Shown: piece by piece, positions 44,901 through 52,086 of the stretch
How the letters are laid out: each line of letters opens with the position of its first letter
How positions within the stretch are numbered: the stretch's first letter is position 1
Assembly: GCA_023391695.1 (NCBI GenBank)
Contig: JAEWAK010000008.1
Coordinates: 1-64,000 of the forward strand
DNA: 64,000 nucleotides
Source of the DNA: Bacillota bacterium
GTDB taxonomy: Bacteria > Bacillota > Clostridia > Lachnospirales > Lachnospiraceae
Reading direction: 5' to 3'
Notes under the pieces: generated by a model
Database searches by the model: none
Seen by the model: the letters and a program-made list of their open reading frames with translations, nothing else
What the model was told of the DNA's origin: nothing
Position numbers and translations under genes: made by a program

Positions 44901-45583
44901 TGGGTGCCGTCTACCAGGAAACTGACGCCGTTTATGACTCCGGCCGCAGTAGCCCCCGTACCCTGGTTTTTAATGATGGCACTGAAGGTTACCGGGTCAC
45001 CTGTCTGGGGATTTGCCGGCTCCCAGGATATATCCGTTACGATAAGATCAGGAGTGCCGGTTGAGGACATGGTACCGTAAACCTCGAATTCGGCAGCCTG
45101 TCCGCCGGCAGCACCGCTGTTTGCCGTGAAATTAAGTCTGACATATCTGGCATTGGTTTCCGGAAAAGTAATGGTTACCGTATTACTGCCCGACGGGTTA
45201 AATGTATAGGCAGCCGATGCCTTGCCGGTATTATAAGTCTCATTGTCCGTACTGGTAAGAACCGATAAGGTCTGAGTTCTTGCCTCCCAGGCCGGGTTTA
45301 ACTTGATTACTGTCTTATAAACGGACTGCACGCTTCCAAGATCGGCAGTTAAGGTATTGGGATAGGAGTTAGCCCCGCCTTCCCAATAAGTGTCTATATT
45401 CCCGTCTGCTGCATTACCGGCTGCGTAATCCTGTGTGTGATTATTGGCCGAGATTGTCTTTCCAAGAGTCAGGTTAGAAGTATCTGCCGCATATGCTGTA
45501 GCAGGCATTGCTGTAAAGATCTGAGTTAAAATAACGGCTAATACTAAAAATGCATGTAGAAACCTCTTTAAACTGTTTTTCAT
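41963..45583 (-). CDS. Secreted multidomain glucanase, probable GH87 (alpha-1,3-glucanase/mycodextranase type)
   Basis: The 1206-residue protein has a signal peptide (ending ATAYA-ADT), an F5/8 type C carbohydrate-binding domain (about 35-170), four CARDB domains (about 180-655; each starts like DLIVTDI...GDPVTFSA and ends in ESNNxY), a CBM35-like domain (ARYESEEASIGGGAVLR...) and a C-terminal right-handed beta-helix opening with SVTAYGATPDDDSDDLAAFNACV. In the helix, Asp980 (NLADGVNF) and Asp1003-Asp1004 (NNGDDGLAMW) have the 23/24-residue spacing I recall for the catalytic aspartates of GH87 alpha-1,3-glucanases. Extracellular polysaccharide cleavage is likely. CARDB repeats 1 and 2 are also similar at DNA level. 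GH28-like function is the alternative. Confidence 0.8.
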   Translation of the reverse strand: MKNSLKRFLHAFLVLAVILTQIFTAMPATAYAADTSNLTLGKTISANNHTQDYAAGNAADGNIDTYWEGGANSYPNTLTADLGSVQSVYKTVIKLNPAWEARTQTLSVLTSTDNETYNTGKASAAYTFNPSGSNTVTITFPETNARYVRLNFTANSGAAGGQAAEFEVYGTMSSTGTPDLIVTDISWEPANPQTGDPVTFSAIIKNQGTGATAAGVINGVSFLVDGTQISWSDNDTSSIAPGSSITVTANGGPSSSAWTAASGSHTVTAWVDDVNRIAESDESNNRYSENITIGGSGGGTPDLIVTDITSSPASPLTGNPVTFSAVVKNQGTGATPAGTIIGVSFFIDGTQVSWSDNTTSSLAAGASVTVTASGGPGGTAVWNAVTGSHTVMAWVDDVNRMTELNESNNQYTKDLVVTTGPMPDLVVTNLTCTPSAPQAGDTVNFTATVKNQGTAAGAPGIVAFAVDGTKVSETVNNTEALASGASTTVTGTWSSTLAGSHSVTATVDSAGTTAESNETNNTYSADLTVDPVPGIDFTVIGISYTPSYVIAGDKVTFSAVVKNQGTVAGAAGIVSFKVDGAQAAVSAGSTTAIAPGASLTITAGGTWTAAGGTHTVSATADSSNATAETDESNNSYSTTITVGSGGRGATMPYARYESEEASIGGGAVLREAPDFNYALTASEASNQKYVALPTNGSFVEWTIGQGGAGVNMRFTMPDSSNGMGLSGSLDCYVNGNKVSTIDLSSYWSWQYFTGDQPQDAPNGGQAAFRFDEVHWKLPAALKAGDKLRIQKTNGDSLEYGVDFVEVEPVPAAILQPSNSLSVTAYGATPDDDSDDLAAFNACVNAAAASGKTVYIPEGKFNLGNMWTINANNITITGAGMWYTNLQFTSPNAASGGISFRITGTVDFGNVYINSMLRSRYGQQAIYKCFMDNFGTNSRIHDFWEEHFECGFWVGDYAHTPAVAADNLLIENGRIRNNLADGVNFCQGTKNSTVRNCSVRNNGDDGLAMWPDSTMGAPMEVNNSFLYNTIENNWRAAAIAIFGGSGHKAQFNYIKDCFMGSGIRLNTVFPGYHFENNTGIIFSDTTIINSGTSKDCYNGERGAIDLEASNTSIRNITFENIDIINSQRDAIQMGYGGGFTGILFRNININGTGRDAITSSRFSSPHLGEAIFTYTGNGSATFINLTTSNIEAPEKYLIMNGFNITFQ
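44320..45060 (-). repeat. DNA-level direct repeat encoding CARDB domains 1 and 2
   Basis: Segments around 44330-44690 and 44690-45060 share long near-identical stretches, for example GTAGCCCCCGTACCCTGGTT at 44582 and 44950. They encode the first two CARDB domains, which points to recent duplication or gene conversion inside the gene. Confidence 0.65.
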
Positions 45584-45840
45584 GAATTACCCCTCCATTG
45601 TTACTTTCTCAATTTGTAAGTTGACATGGTACAAATTCTTTTATACTCCTGGATTAGCTTTTTCTTAATCCCCCTCTCTCCTTTTATTAAATTAAGATTT
45701 ATTACTCCCCAATAAATGTCTTGTAACGAAATTTCTATAAATTCCAGATTGTCTCACTATAATATAAAAAATTAAGCCGACATACTGGGATTTGGGCTGT
45801 AAATAAATCAGAATTCCAGTTTAACCTGCATATTGCCCGG

Positions 45841-45858
45841 TAGTTTAACGTTAAACTA
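45841..45858. promoter_or_regulatory. 18-bp perfect palindrome, LacI-type operator candidate
   Basis: TAGTTTAACGTTAAACTA is a perfect palindrome with a central CG, as in LacI-family operators. It lies 258 bp upstream of the glucanase start. The TTTAACGTTAAA core resembles sites of LacI/CcpA-type regulators, but the responsible regulator is unknown. Confidence 0.6.
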
Positions 45859-46128
45859 ATCAAAAACCAGCAAAATATGCTATTTACATGTCATGAAGTA
45901 CAATACAGCTTCAATAAGTAGACCCTCCCAAGAATTGTATTCTATACTGGATCATATTATCTAAATTGTCCCCAAATTTGTCCTGTTCTGTAATATTGTA
46001 CCACTTATTCCGGGACAAATCAACAATTATTTACATTAAACCCCGAATAGTAAACACAACACAGACAAAAAAATCCATAATAACCCTTCAACTTAAACCG
46101 TTCCGCTGACATACTCCCGCACTTACGA

Positions 46129-46220
46129 GAGGCTGCTGGAAAAGACATCTTTTCGTTTATGGAATGAATAAAGGTATTTATATTCATACCAAGTTTTGAA
46201 GGGGACTTTTCAGCAGCTTC
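46129..46220. mobile_element. MITE-like element of about 92 bp
   Basis: GAGGCTGCTGGAAAAGAC and GACTTTTCAGCAGCTTC form imperfect terminal inverted repeats of about 17 bp. The core has no coding capacity. It is a different family from those at 25302 and 50638. Confidence 0.6.
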
Positions 46221-46383
46221 CTTGTAACAGTGAGGACTTTCTGCTATAATTTATTCCTGTTTCTGTTTTCTATAGTGTTTCATATGCTACGAGAGAGAGA
46301 GTCAAGGGAGTGTCTTTGCAGACAGCAATTCATCACCCACCTCAGAGGAAGGAGTCTTCTTGCTGCCAAATGATAAAAGTTAA

Positions 46384-47544
46384 TTATTTATTTTTTTCCC
46401 TTTTCGAAACTACGTCAAAAATTACTGCTGCCAGTAATACCAATCCTTTCACGACTTTCTGGTAGTTTGCATCCACACCCATGATGCTCATGCCAAGGTT
46501 AATTACACCCATCAGGATGGCACCAACCACAACACCCGGTATGGTACCGATTCCGCCGTAAGCGGAGGCACCGCCGATAAAGCAGGAACCGATTGCATCC
46601 ATTTCATAATTGGTACCTGCGGTGGGATTGGAGGAATTTAAGCGGGCAATGGTTACCATACCTGCAACGGCTGCCAGGAAAGCCATATTCAGATAGGCTA
46701 TGAAGTATACCTTATTGGTATTGATACCGGAAAGTCTCGTTGCTTTTTCATTGCCGCCCACTGCATAAAAGTAACGGCCGGTGGTGGTTTTTGATGTAAT
46801 ATAGGCATAGATGGCTATAATGGCTCCGACCCAGATCAATACTGTCGGTATGCCTTTATACTGGGCAAGGCGGAAAGTAAATGCCAGGATTGCGATACAG
46901 ATAATGGCACTCCGTAGGATTACCCCTGCCGGTTTCTCCATTTCGTAGCCGTTTTTTGCCTTATTCCTCCGGCTTTTTACGGTTATGAACAGATAAACAA
47001 GGCAGCCTGCAATTCCTAAAACCATACAGGTTAAATTAAAGTTTTTGCCGCCTCCCAATATATCCGGTATGTAACTGTTAAATAAGTTCAGGTATTTATC
47101 CGGCATCGGCGCTACCGTCATTCCCTGCAGCACCACATTGGACAAGCCGCGGAACACAAACATACCGGCTAAAGTTACAATAAAGGGAGGGATCCGTACA
47201 TATGCAATCCAGAATCCCTGCCAGGCTCCGATCAGGGCGCCTGTCACAAGCATAATCATAATACATACAAATATATTCCATCCGCTTTTTACCATCAGGG
47301 TACCGCCTACGGCACCAACGAAACACACTACGGACCCTACGGAAAGATCAATATTGCCCCCGGTCAAAATACATAACAGCATACCTGCCGCTAAAATAAA
47401 TACATAGGCGTTTTGCGCGATTAAGTTATTTACATTTTGCGGCAACAGCATTTTTCCGTCGGTTACCGAAGCAAAAAAGATCGTTACAAGCAGCAAAACC
47501 AGGACCATCGTATATTTTCTCATTATATTTTTTGCATTCTCCAT
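46384..47544 (-). CDS. mmsB: Monosaccharide ABC transporter permease (MmsB/GguB type)
   Basis: The 386-residue protein has about ten membrane helices and the BPD_transp_2 signatures TGGNIDLSVGSVVCFVGAVGG and VGGNEKATRLSGINTNKVYFIAY, and ends in GLVLLAAVIFDVVSKREK. It matches the long permeases of ChvE-GguA-GguB (multiple monosaccharide) and XylH-type importers. It is the last gene of the operon, three bases after the ATPase gene stop, with a strong AAAGGAG site. Likely substrates are pentoses or other aldoses. Confidence 0.92.
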   Translation of the reverse strand: MENAKNIMRKYTMVLVLLLVTIFFASVTDGKMLLPQNVNNLIAQNAYVFILAAGMLLCILTGGNIDLSVGSVVCFVGAVGGTLMVKSGWNIFVCIMIMLVTGALIGAWQGFWIAYVRIPPFIVTLAGMFVFRGLSNVVLQGMTVAPMPDKYLNLFNSYIPDILGGGKNFNLTCMVLGIAGCLVYLFITVKSRRNKAKNGYEMEKPAGVILRSAIICIAILAFTFRLAQYKGIPTVLIWVGAIIAIYAYITSKTTTGRYFYAVGGNEKATRLSGINTNKVYFIAYLNMAFLAAVAGMVTIARLNSSNPTAGTNYEMDAIGSCFIGGASAYGGIGTIPGVVVGAILMGVINLGMSIMGVDANYQKVVKGLVLLAAVIFDVVSKREKNK

Positions 47545-47547
47545 TGC

Positions 47548-49086
47548 CTACTCTCCTTTACCTGATTTTAAAATATAGGTCATGATCAATTCCTGGGACG
47601 CCTCCTCACTGCTTAATTCCCCTGCTATTTTACCTTCATTCATGACATAGATACGGTCGCACATGCCTAAAACTTCAGGCAATTCGGAAGATATCATAAT
47701 AACTGACTTGCCTTCCGCCACCAGGTTATTGATGATACAATAAATCTCATATTTCGCACCCACATCAATACCACGGGTCGGTTCATCAAGTATTAAAATG
47801 TCCGGATCTGCAAACATCCATTTGCTCAGTAAAACTTTCTGCTGGTTTCCACCGCTTAAATTTCCTACATTTTGTTCCACTGTCGTACATTTGGTATTCA
47901 GTTTCTGTTTATACCTGAGGGCTACAGCAAACTCCTTATCTTTATCAATAATGGAATGCCTGCTCACTGCCTGGAGATTCGCCAGGGTCGTATTTATTTT
48001 AATGGGATTGCTTAAAATCAATCCGTTTCCTTTCCTGTCCTCCGTCACATATGCAAGTTTTTTATGGATGGCATCTCTTACGGTGTTCAGCTTAACAGTT
48101 TCACCGTTTATTTTTAAAGTACCCGAGATATTGGTGCCATAGCTTTTTCCAAAAATACTCATAACCAGTTCCGTTCTCCCGGAACCCATAAGCCCCGATA
48201 TTCCAACTACTTCTCCCCTGCGGACATGAATCGAAACATTATCCACAACCTTACGGTCCGTATATAAAGGGTGATACACCGTCCAGCCGGACACTTCCAT
48301 TTTTATATCACCGATATTTTTTTCCTGCCGTTTCGGGAAACGGTCCGAGAGTTCACGGCCGACCATCCCTTTTATAATTCTTACTTCACTGATATCATCC
48401 TGCTTTTTATCCAGGGTTTCTATGGTGGATCCGTCACGTATTACCGTAATTTTATCTGCAACGTAAGAAATTTCATTTAATTTATGGGATATAATAATTG
48501 AAGTCATACCGTTCTTCTTGAATTCCAGGAGCAAATCCAGCAGTGCTTTAGAATCGGACTCGTTTAAGGAAGCGGTAGGCTCATCCAGAATTAAGAGCTT
48601 TGCCTGTTTGGCAAGGGCTTTTGCTATTTCCACCAACTGTTGTTTGCCTACGGCAATATCTTTGATCAGGGTCCGGGAGGTTTCTTTTAATCCCACGGTA
48701 CGCAGGAGGGAATCCGCTTTTCCATAGGTCTCGTTCCAGTTAATTGCTGCCTTTCTTCCCCTTTCGTTGCCGAGAAACAGGTTTTCGCCGATGGTCATAT
48801 AAGGTATCAGGGCCAGTTCCTGATGAATAATGACGATTCCCTTTTCTTCACTGCTTTTAATATTTAAGAACTTACAGAGTTCTCCGTCAAAAATAACCTC
48901 ACCCTCATAGGAGCCATAAGGATAGATTCCGCTTAAAACATTCATCAGTGTGGATTTGCCGGCGCCGTTTTCACCTACCAGGGCATGGATTTCCCCCTCT
49001 TCCACTTTTAAATTTACATTGTCCAATACTTTTACACCGGGAAAGGTTTTCGTTATATTTTTCATTTCCAGCAGTATTCGATTCAA
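47548..49086 (-). CDS. mmsA: Monosaccharide ABC transporter ATP-binding protein (MmsA/GguA type), twin ATPase
   Basis: About 512 residues with two ABC domains. The first has Walker [13 protein letters not shown] and the signature [14 protein letters not shown]. The second has a degenerate Walker [14 protein letters not shown] and the signature [15 protein letters not shown], followed by [13 protein letters not shown]. This is the standard sugar ATPase of CUT2 importers. I place the start at TTG 49086 ([17 protein letters not shown]), six bases after GGGAGGG; the longer frame would translate through its own ribosome binding site. A hairpin at 49109-49137 separates it from the binding-protein gene. 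Confidence 0.92.
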   Translation of the reverse strand: MNRILLEMKNITKTFPGVKVLDNVNLKVEEGEIHALVGENGAGKSTLMNVLSGIYPYGSYEGEVIFDGELCKFLNIKSSEEKGIVIIHQELALIPYMTIGENLFLGNERGRKAAINWNETYGKADSLLRTVGLKETSRTLIKDIAVGKQQLVEIAKALAKQAKLLILDEPTASLNESDSKALLDLLLEFKKNGMTSIIISHKLNEISYVADKITVIRDGSTIETLDKKQDDISEVRIIKGMVGRELSDRFPKRQEKNIGDIKMEVSGWTVYHPLYTDRKVVDNVSIHVRRGEVVGISGLMGSGRTELVMSIFGKSYGTNISGTLKINGETVKLNTVRDAIHKKLAYVTEDRKGNGLILSNPIKINTTLANLQAVSRHSIIDKDKEFAVALRYKQKLNTKCTTVEQNVGNLSGGNQQKVLLSKWMFADPDILILDEPTRGIDVGAKYEIYCIINNLVAEGKSVIMISSELPEVLGMCDRIYVMNEGKIAGELSSEEASQELIMTYILKSGKGE

Positions 49087-49108
49087 TTCATTCCCTCCCA
49101 ATCTGTAT

Positions 49109-49137
49109 TGCAGGGGCTGCTTGCAACAGCCCCTGCA
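49109..49137 (-). terminator. Intra-operon hairpin between binding protein and ATPase genes
   Basis: TGCAGGGGCTG-7 nt-CAGCCCCTGCA is a perfect 11-bp stem placed 8 bp downstream of the binding-protein stop and before the ATPase ribosome binding site, without a T-run. It resembles the hairpin at 20477-20501 in sequence (GGGGCTGTTGC) and position. It probably gives higher binding-protein expression by partial termination or mRNA 3' protection. Confidence 0.75.
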
Positions 49138-49145
49138 TACTTATT

Positions 49146-50324
49146 TTACTGTAAATCGGATTCTTTATAATATCCGGAATCAATCAACAGTTCTTTATAA
49201 TTGTTTGCATCTGCGAATACCGGTTCGCACAAATAGGTGGGAATAATACCGGTTCCGTTATCATAGGACTTTGTATCATTGATCGGTGCTTCCCCGCCCT
49301 GCATGATGGCGTCCACCATTTTAACGGTCTGGGCTGCAAGATCACGGGTATCTTTAAAGATTGACATGGCCTGCTTTCCTGAAATCATATTTTTCACATT
49401 GGCCATATCACAATCCTGGCCGGTAATTATGGGATATTCACCCGTATAGGAGGAGGTCAGTGCATTGGTTACCCCCAGTGCGGTAGAGTCATTGGAGCAA
49501 AGTACGGCATCCAGCTTCGTTCCGTCACCGTAGTTGGAAGCAAGGATCGCATCCATTCTGTTCTGAGCATTTTCCGAAGACCAGTTAGCGGTTGCAACGG
49601 TTTCAAAATCTTTTTGTCCGGATTTTACTACTAATTTACCGGAATCAATATAAGGGTTTAATACGTCCATGGCACCGCCATAGAAGAATTTGGCATTGTT
49701 ATCACCAGGGTCGCCGGTGAAAATTTCAATATTAAAGGGGCCTGCTGCATTGTCCAGCTCCAGGGCATCCCTGATGTATTCACCCTGTTTTGTACCGACC
49801 ATATAGTTATCAAAAGTCGCATAGTAGGTAACGGCATCGGAATTCATGATCAGACGGTCATAGGCAATCACCGGAATTTCTGCATCCTTCGCCTGTACCA
49901 ATACGGTTCCCAGGGAATCACCGTCGATGGAAGCGATAACCAATAGTTTACAGCCATTTGCAATCATATTTTCGATCTGGGAAACCTGGGTCGCAATATC
50001 ATTGCTGGCATACTGTAAATCCACCTGATATCCGGCATCGGTCAGCTGCTTTTGCATATTATCGCCGTCCTGGTTCCAGCGCTGTAAATCTTTCGTTGGC
50101 ATAGATACGCCGACCAGTCCCTTTTCCGATGATGCCGCAGGTGCTTCAGCTGCTTCCTGGGTTCCTTCGGGGGATGTTTCCGTGGATTCTTCCGCGGAAG
50201 ATTCTGTTTTTACATCCGTTTCACCGGAACCTGCCGGTGCGGTTGTCGATTTGGAGCCGCAGCCGGCCAGTAAAGACGCAGCCATTGCTATAACCAGCAA
50301 AACACCGAGTAATTTCTTTTTCAT
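49146..50324 (-). CDS. chvE: Sugar-binding lipoprotein of ABC transporter (ChvE type)
   Basis: The 392-residue lipoprotein has the lipobox ASLLAGC, an acidic Ser/Thr/Glu linker (about 25-70) and a periplasmic-binding fold (LVGVSMPTKDLQRWNQDGDNMQKQLTDAG, IPVIAYDRLIMNSDAVTYYATFDNYMVG, VLCSNDSTALG, YPIITGQDCD). It matches ChvE, which binds several aldose monosaccharides. It is the first gene of the mmsA-mmsB operon. An inverted repeat at 50386-50419 upstream may be the site for the YesN-type regulator encoded nearby. Confidence 0.92.
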   Translation of the reverse strand: MKKKLLGVLLVIAMAASLLAGCGSKSTTAPAGSGETDVKTESSAEESTETSPEGTQEAAEAPAASSEKGLVGVSMPTKDLQRWNQDGDNMQKQLTDAGYQVDLQYASNDIATQVSQIENMIANGCKLLVIASIDGDSLGTVLVQAKDAEIPVIAYDRLIMNSDAVTYYATFDNYMVGTKQGEYIRDALELDNAAGPFNIEIFTGDPGDNNAKFFYGGAMDVLNPYIDSGKLVVKSGQKDFETVATANWSSENAQNRMDAILASNYGDGTKLDAVLCSNDSTALGVTNALTSSYTGEYPIITGQDCDMANVKNMISGKQAMSIFKDTRDLAAQTVKMVDAIMQGGEAPINDTKSYDNGTGIIPTYLCEPVFADANNYKELLIDSGYYKESDLQ

Positions 50325-50385
50325 AAAAATACCTCCTGTTTTTCATGTTCACAGACATGTTTTTTATTTACAAGCTGACTATAAC

Positions 50386-50419
50386 ACAGATAGAATAGCA
50401 TTATTTTTCTATTATCTGT
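50386..50419. promoter_or_regulatory. Inverted repeat upstream of chvE, possible regulator site
   Basis: ACAGATA(GA)ATAG...CTATTATCTGT is an 11-bp inverted repeat with a two-base bulge. It lies 62-95 bp before the chvE start, a plausible place for an activator site. Confidence 0.45.
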
Positions 50420-50466
50420 ATATTTTTTACTGGACATATTCCTGTCTTTATGCTAACAGGAAAGCT

Positions 50467-50860
50467 TCCGGTTCGTCAGAATCTGATGCTGACGCGCTGT
50501 TACTTCAGTGACAATTTTCAAAGGATATTGTTTTTTTGTCTTACTCAATATTCCGTTTTCGTTCGATAAAAGATCATTTTTATAATCATCATCTGGAAAT
50601 TGTAATTTTCTTTTAAGGATATTTTCCTTTTGCTGGAGTGTGTCTGAAAACTGCTTGTGCTGGGCTGAATGTTCCACTTTGTGGGAGACAAGGAGCGATT
50701 TTGGGGCGTAGCGGGCGTTCCCAAAATCACAACGCAGTATACCGCAAAGTGGGACATTCAGAAGGTGCAATGAGTTTTCAGACACACCCTGGGTTCATAT
50801 GCATCTTCCCGAAGGGTTTTTTCTCGAATAGGACACAATTTCCTATTGCACAAAAAATTA
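50467..50860. repeat. Interspersed two-part repeat (modules A and B), copy 2, split by a MITE
   Basis: Module A (50467-50514, GCTGACGCGCTGTTACTTCA) and module B (50794-50860, GGGTTTTTTC...AATAGGACACAATTTCC) match the pair at 5963-6094. Here they lie about 280 bp apart with the 150-bp element 50638-50787 between them. Confidence 0.65.
50638..50787. mobile_element. MITE-like element, 150 bp, with perfect 15-bp terminal repeats
   Basis: GTGTGTCTGAAAACT at the left and AGTTTTCAGACACAC at the right are perfect inverted ends. Inner sequences also pair (GAATGTTCCACTTTGTGGG with CCGCAAAGTGGGACATTC; ATTTTGGG with CCCAAAAT), so the element is one long palindrome. It has no coding capacity. A half copy lies at 11438-11491. 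Confidence 0.8.
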
Positions 50861-50899
50861 CCCCGGTTCCTAGCATTATTTTGCTAAAGAACCAGGGTC
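50852..50899 (-). terminator. Terminator of the sensor/second binding protein operon
   Basis: On the minus strand ACCCTGGTTCTTTAGCAA...TGCTAGGAACCGGGGT forms a long stem followed by AATTTTTTG. It lies 50 bp downstream of the binding-protein gene that ends at 50950. Confidence 0.85.
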
Positions 50900-50949
50900 C
50901 GGTAACTACTGCCTGTCTTTTTTCGTCCTTATGTTTTACTTTTTTGTCC

Positions 50950-52086
50950 TTACTTTTCATTCTCTTTCGGCATGTTCAGATAGACATCCTCCTCCAGGTG
51001 ATAGTCTCCTACGATTACGTCGTCCATGTTATCTTTGGTCACCGCAATGGGTTCCAGTTTCTCATAAGGTACATCCTGCACGCCGTCAAAAAAGGTTTCC
51101 TTTATTTCCACCCTTTCCCCCTTAGCCATGGCAACCGCATATTCCGCTGCCAGGCTGGCCAGTTTTTCGACGGGTTTATAGACAGTCATACTCTGGGTGC
51201 CTTCCACGATTCTCTGGCAGGCATCCAGATCGGCATCCTGTCCCACCACAAAAATCTGCCCGGCCATTCTTCTCTCTGCCAGGGCTTTGACAGCCTGCCC
51301 GGCCAGGTTATCGTTCCCGCACATAATTCCGTCAAACTTGTTCTGTATCATCAGATACTGATTGGTAACGATAAATGCCGTTTCCGGGTGCCAGCCCGGC
51401 GCATGTTCAATCCCCGTTACGGATAATTTCGTATCTTTGATTTCTTTTTTGAAACCCTCCATTACCAGCGGTACGTTATTATCCGTCAACGGACCGCATA
51501 TCATCAGGATTTTACCATCCTCCGGCAGTTTTTCCTTTAAGTACTCCGCCATCAGGGCTCCGACTTTTTCATTGTCAAAAGATATGTAAAGGTCTACTCC
51601 GGCATTTAATACCAGCCGGTCATAGGCAATTACTTTAATACCTGCCTTTTTTGCCTTGGTCACGGCACCTGAAATTCCTTCTGAGTCAATGGCAATTACA
51701 ACGATTACATCCATTTTCTTTTGAATAAAATATTCAATTTGTGAAATCTGCTCTTCCAAGTCCCCATTGGCATTCTGTACATTGACCTCTGCTCCCAGCT
51801 CCTTGGATTTTGATACAAATACATCCCTGTCCCTCTGCCATCTCTCCAGGATAAAGGAGTCAAAGGTCATGCCGATTTTTATGGTGTCAGTCTCTTCTTT
51901 TTGATTTACTGCCACTTCCTGGTCCTTTTTGCTGCAGCCGGTTATGATCACGCTCAACAACAGAAAAAAGGATAAAAATACCATGAAGTTTTTACTTCCT
52001 GCTGCAGGACGGAGACGGAGAATTCTGACCCGCTGCGTTCCGGAAACTGAACAAAACCTTTTATACAAGACCGTTCTGTTCTTCAT
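50950..52086 (-). CDS. Second sugar-binding lipoprotein, XylF/ChvE-like, in the two-component operon
   Basis: The 378-residue product has an unusual N-terminal extension of about 34 basic residues before a hydrophobic lipoprotein signal (FLSFFLLLSVIITGCSKK). The binding domain follows (IKIGMTFDSFILERWQRDRDVFVSKSKELG, IKVIAYDRLVLNAGVDLYISFDNEKVG, GIMCGNDNLAGQAV, FVVGQDADLDACQRI). Its ATG overlaps the stop of the response regulator (ATGA) and has GGGGG seven bases upstream, so the long N-terminus seems real. It is similar to the ChvE-type protein at 49146 but belongs to the sensor operon. It may feed the same transporter or present sugar to the sensor. Confidence 0.85.
   Translation of the reverse strand: MKNRTVLYKRFCSVSGTQRVRILRLRPAAGSKNFMVFLSFFLLLSVIITGCSKKDQEVAVNQKEETDTIKIGMTFDSFILERWQRDRDVFVSKSKELGAEVNVQNANGDLEEQISQIEYFIQKKMDVIVVIAIDSEGISGAVTKAKKAGIKVIAYDRLVLNAGVDLYISFDNEKVGALMAEYLKEKLPEDGKILMICGPLTDNNVPLVMEGFKKEIKDTKLSVTGIEHAPGWHPETAFIVTNQYLMIQNKFDGIMCGNDNLAGQAVKALAERRMAGQIFVVGQDADLDACQRIVEGTQSMTVYKPVEKLASLAAEYAVAMAKGERVEIKETFFDGVQDVPYEKLEPIAVTKDNMDDVIVGDYHLEEDVYLNMPKENEK

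Larger units (their letters stand above)
45584..46383. other. Long intergenic region upstream of the GH87-like gene
   Basis: These 800 bases hold no convincing gene. They contain the promoter region of the glucanase gene, an 18-bp palindrome (45841-45858) and a MITE-like element (46129-46220). A GAGAGAGAGA run lies near 46293. The 3' end of the sugar permease operon lies at 46384; no clean terminator was seen there. Confidence 0.6.

Noticed and set aside
43147..45080. Several plus-strand frames of 60-144 codons inside the glucanase gene
   Set aside because: Antisense shadows of the repetitive CARDB-coding DNA; low-complexity Val/Pro/Ala products.
41963..45583. Assignment to polygalacturonase (GH28)
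   Set aside because: The beta-helix start motif is shared, but the Asp...DD spacing of 23/24 residues and the CBM35-like domain fit GH87 better.
50453..50785. 110-codon minus-strand frame (and an overlapping 262-codon plus-strand frame)
   Set aside because: Both run through the palindromic MITE-like element and repeat modules; the composition reflects the repeats, not a protein.
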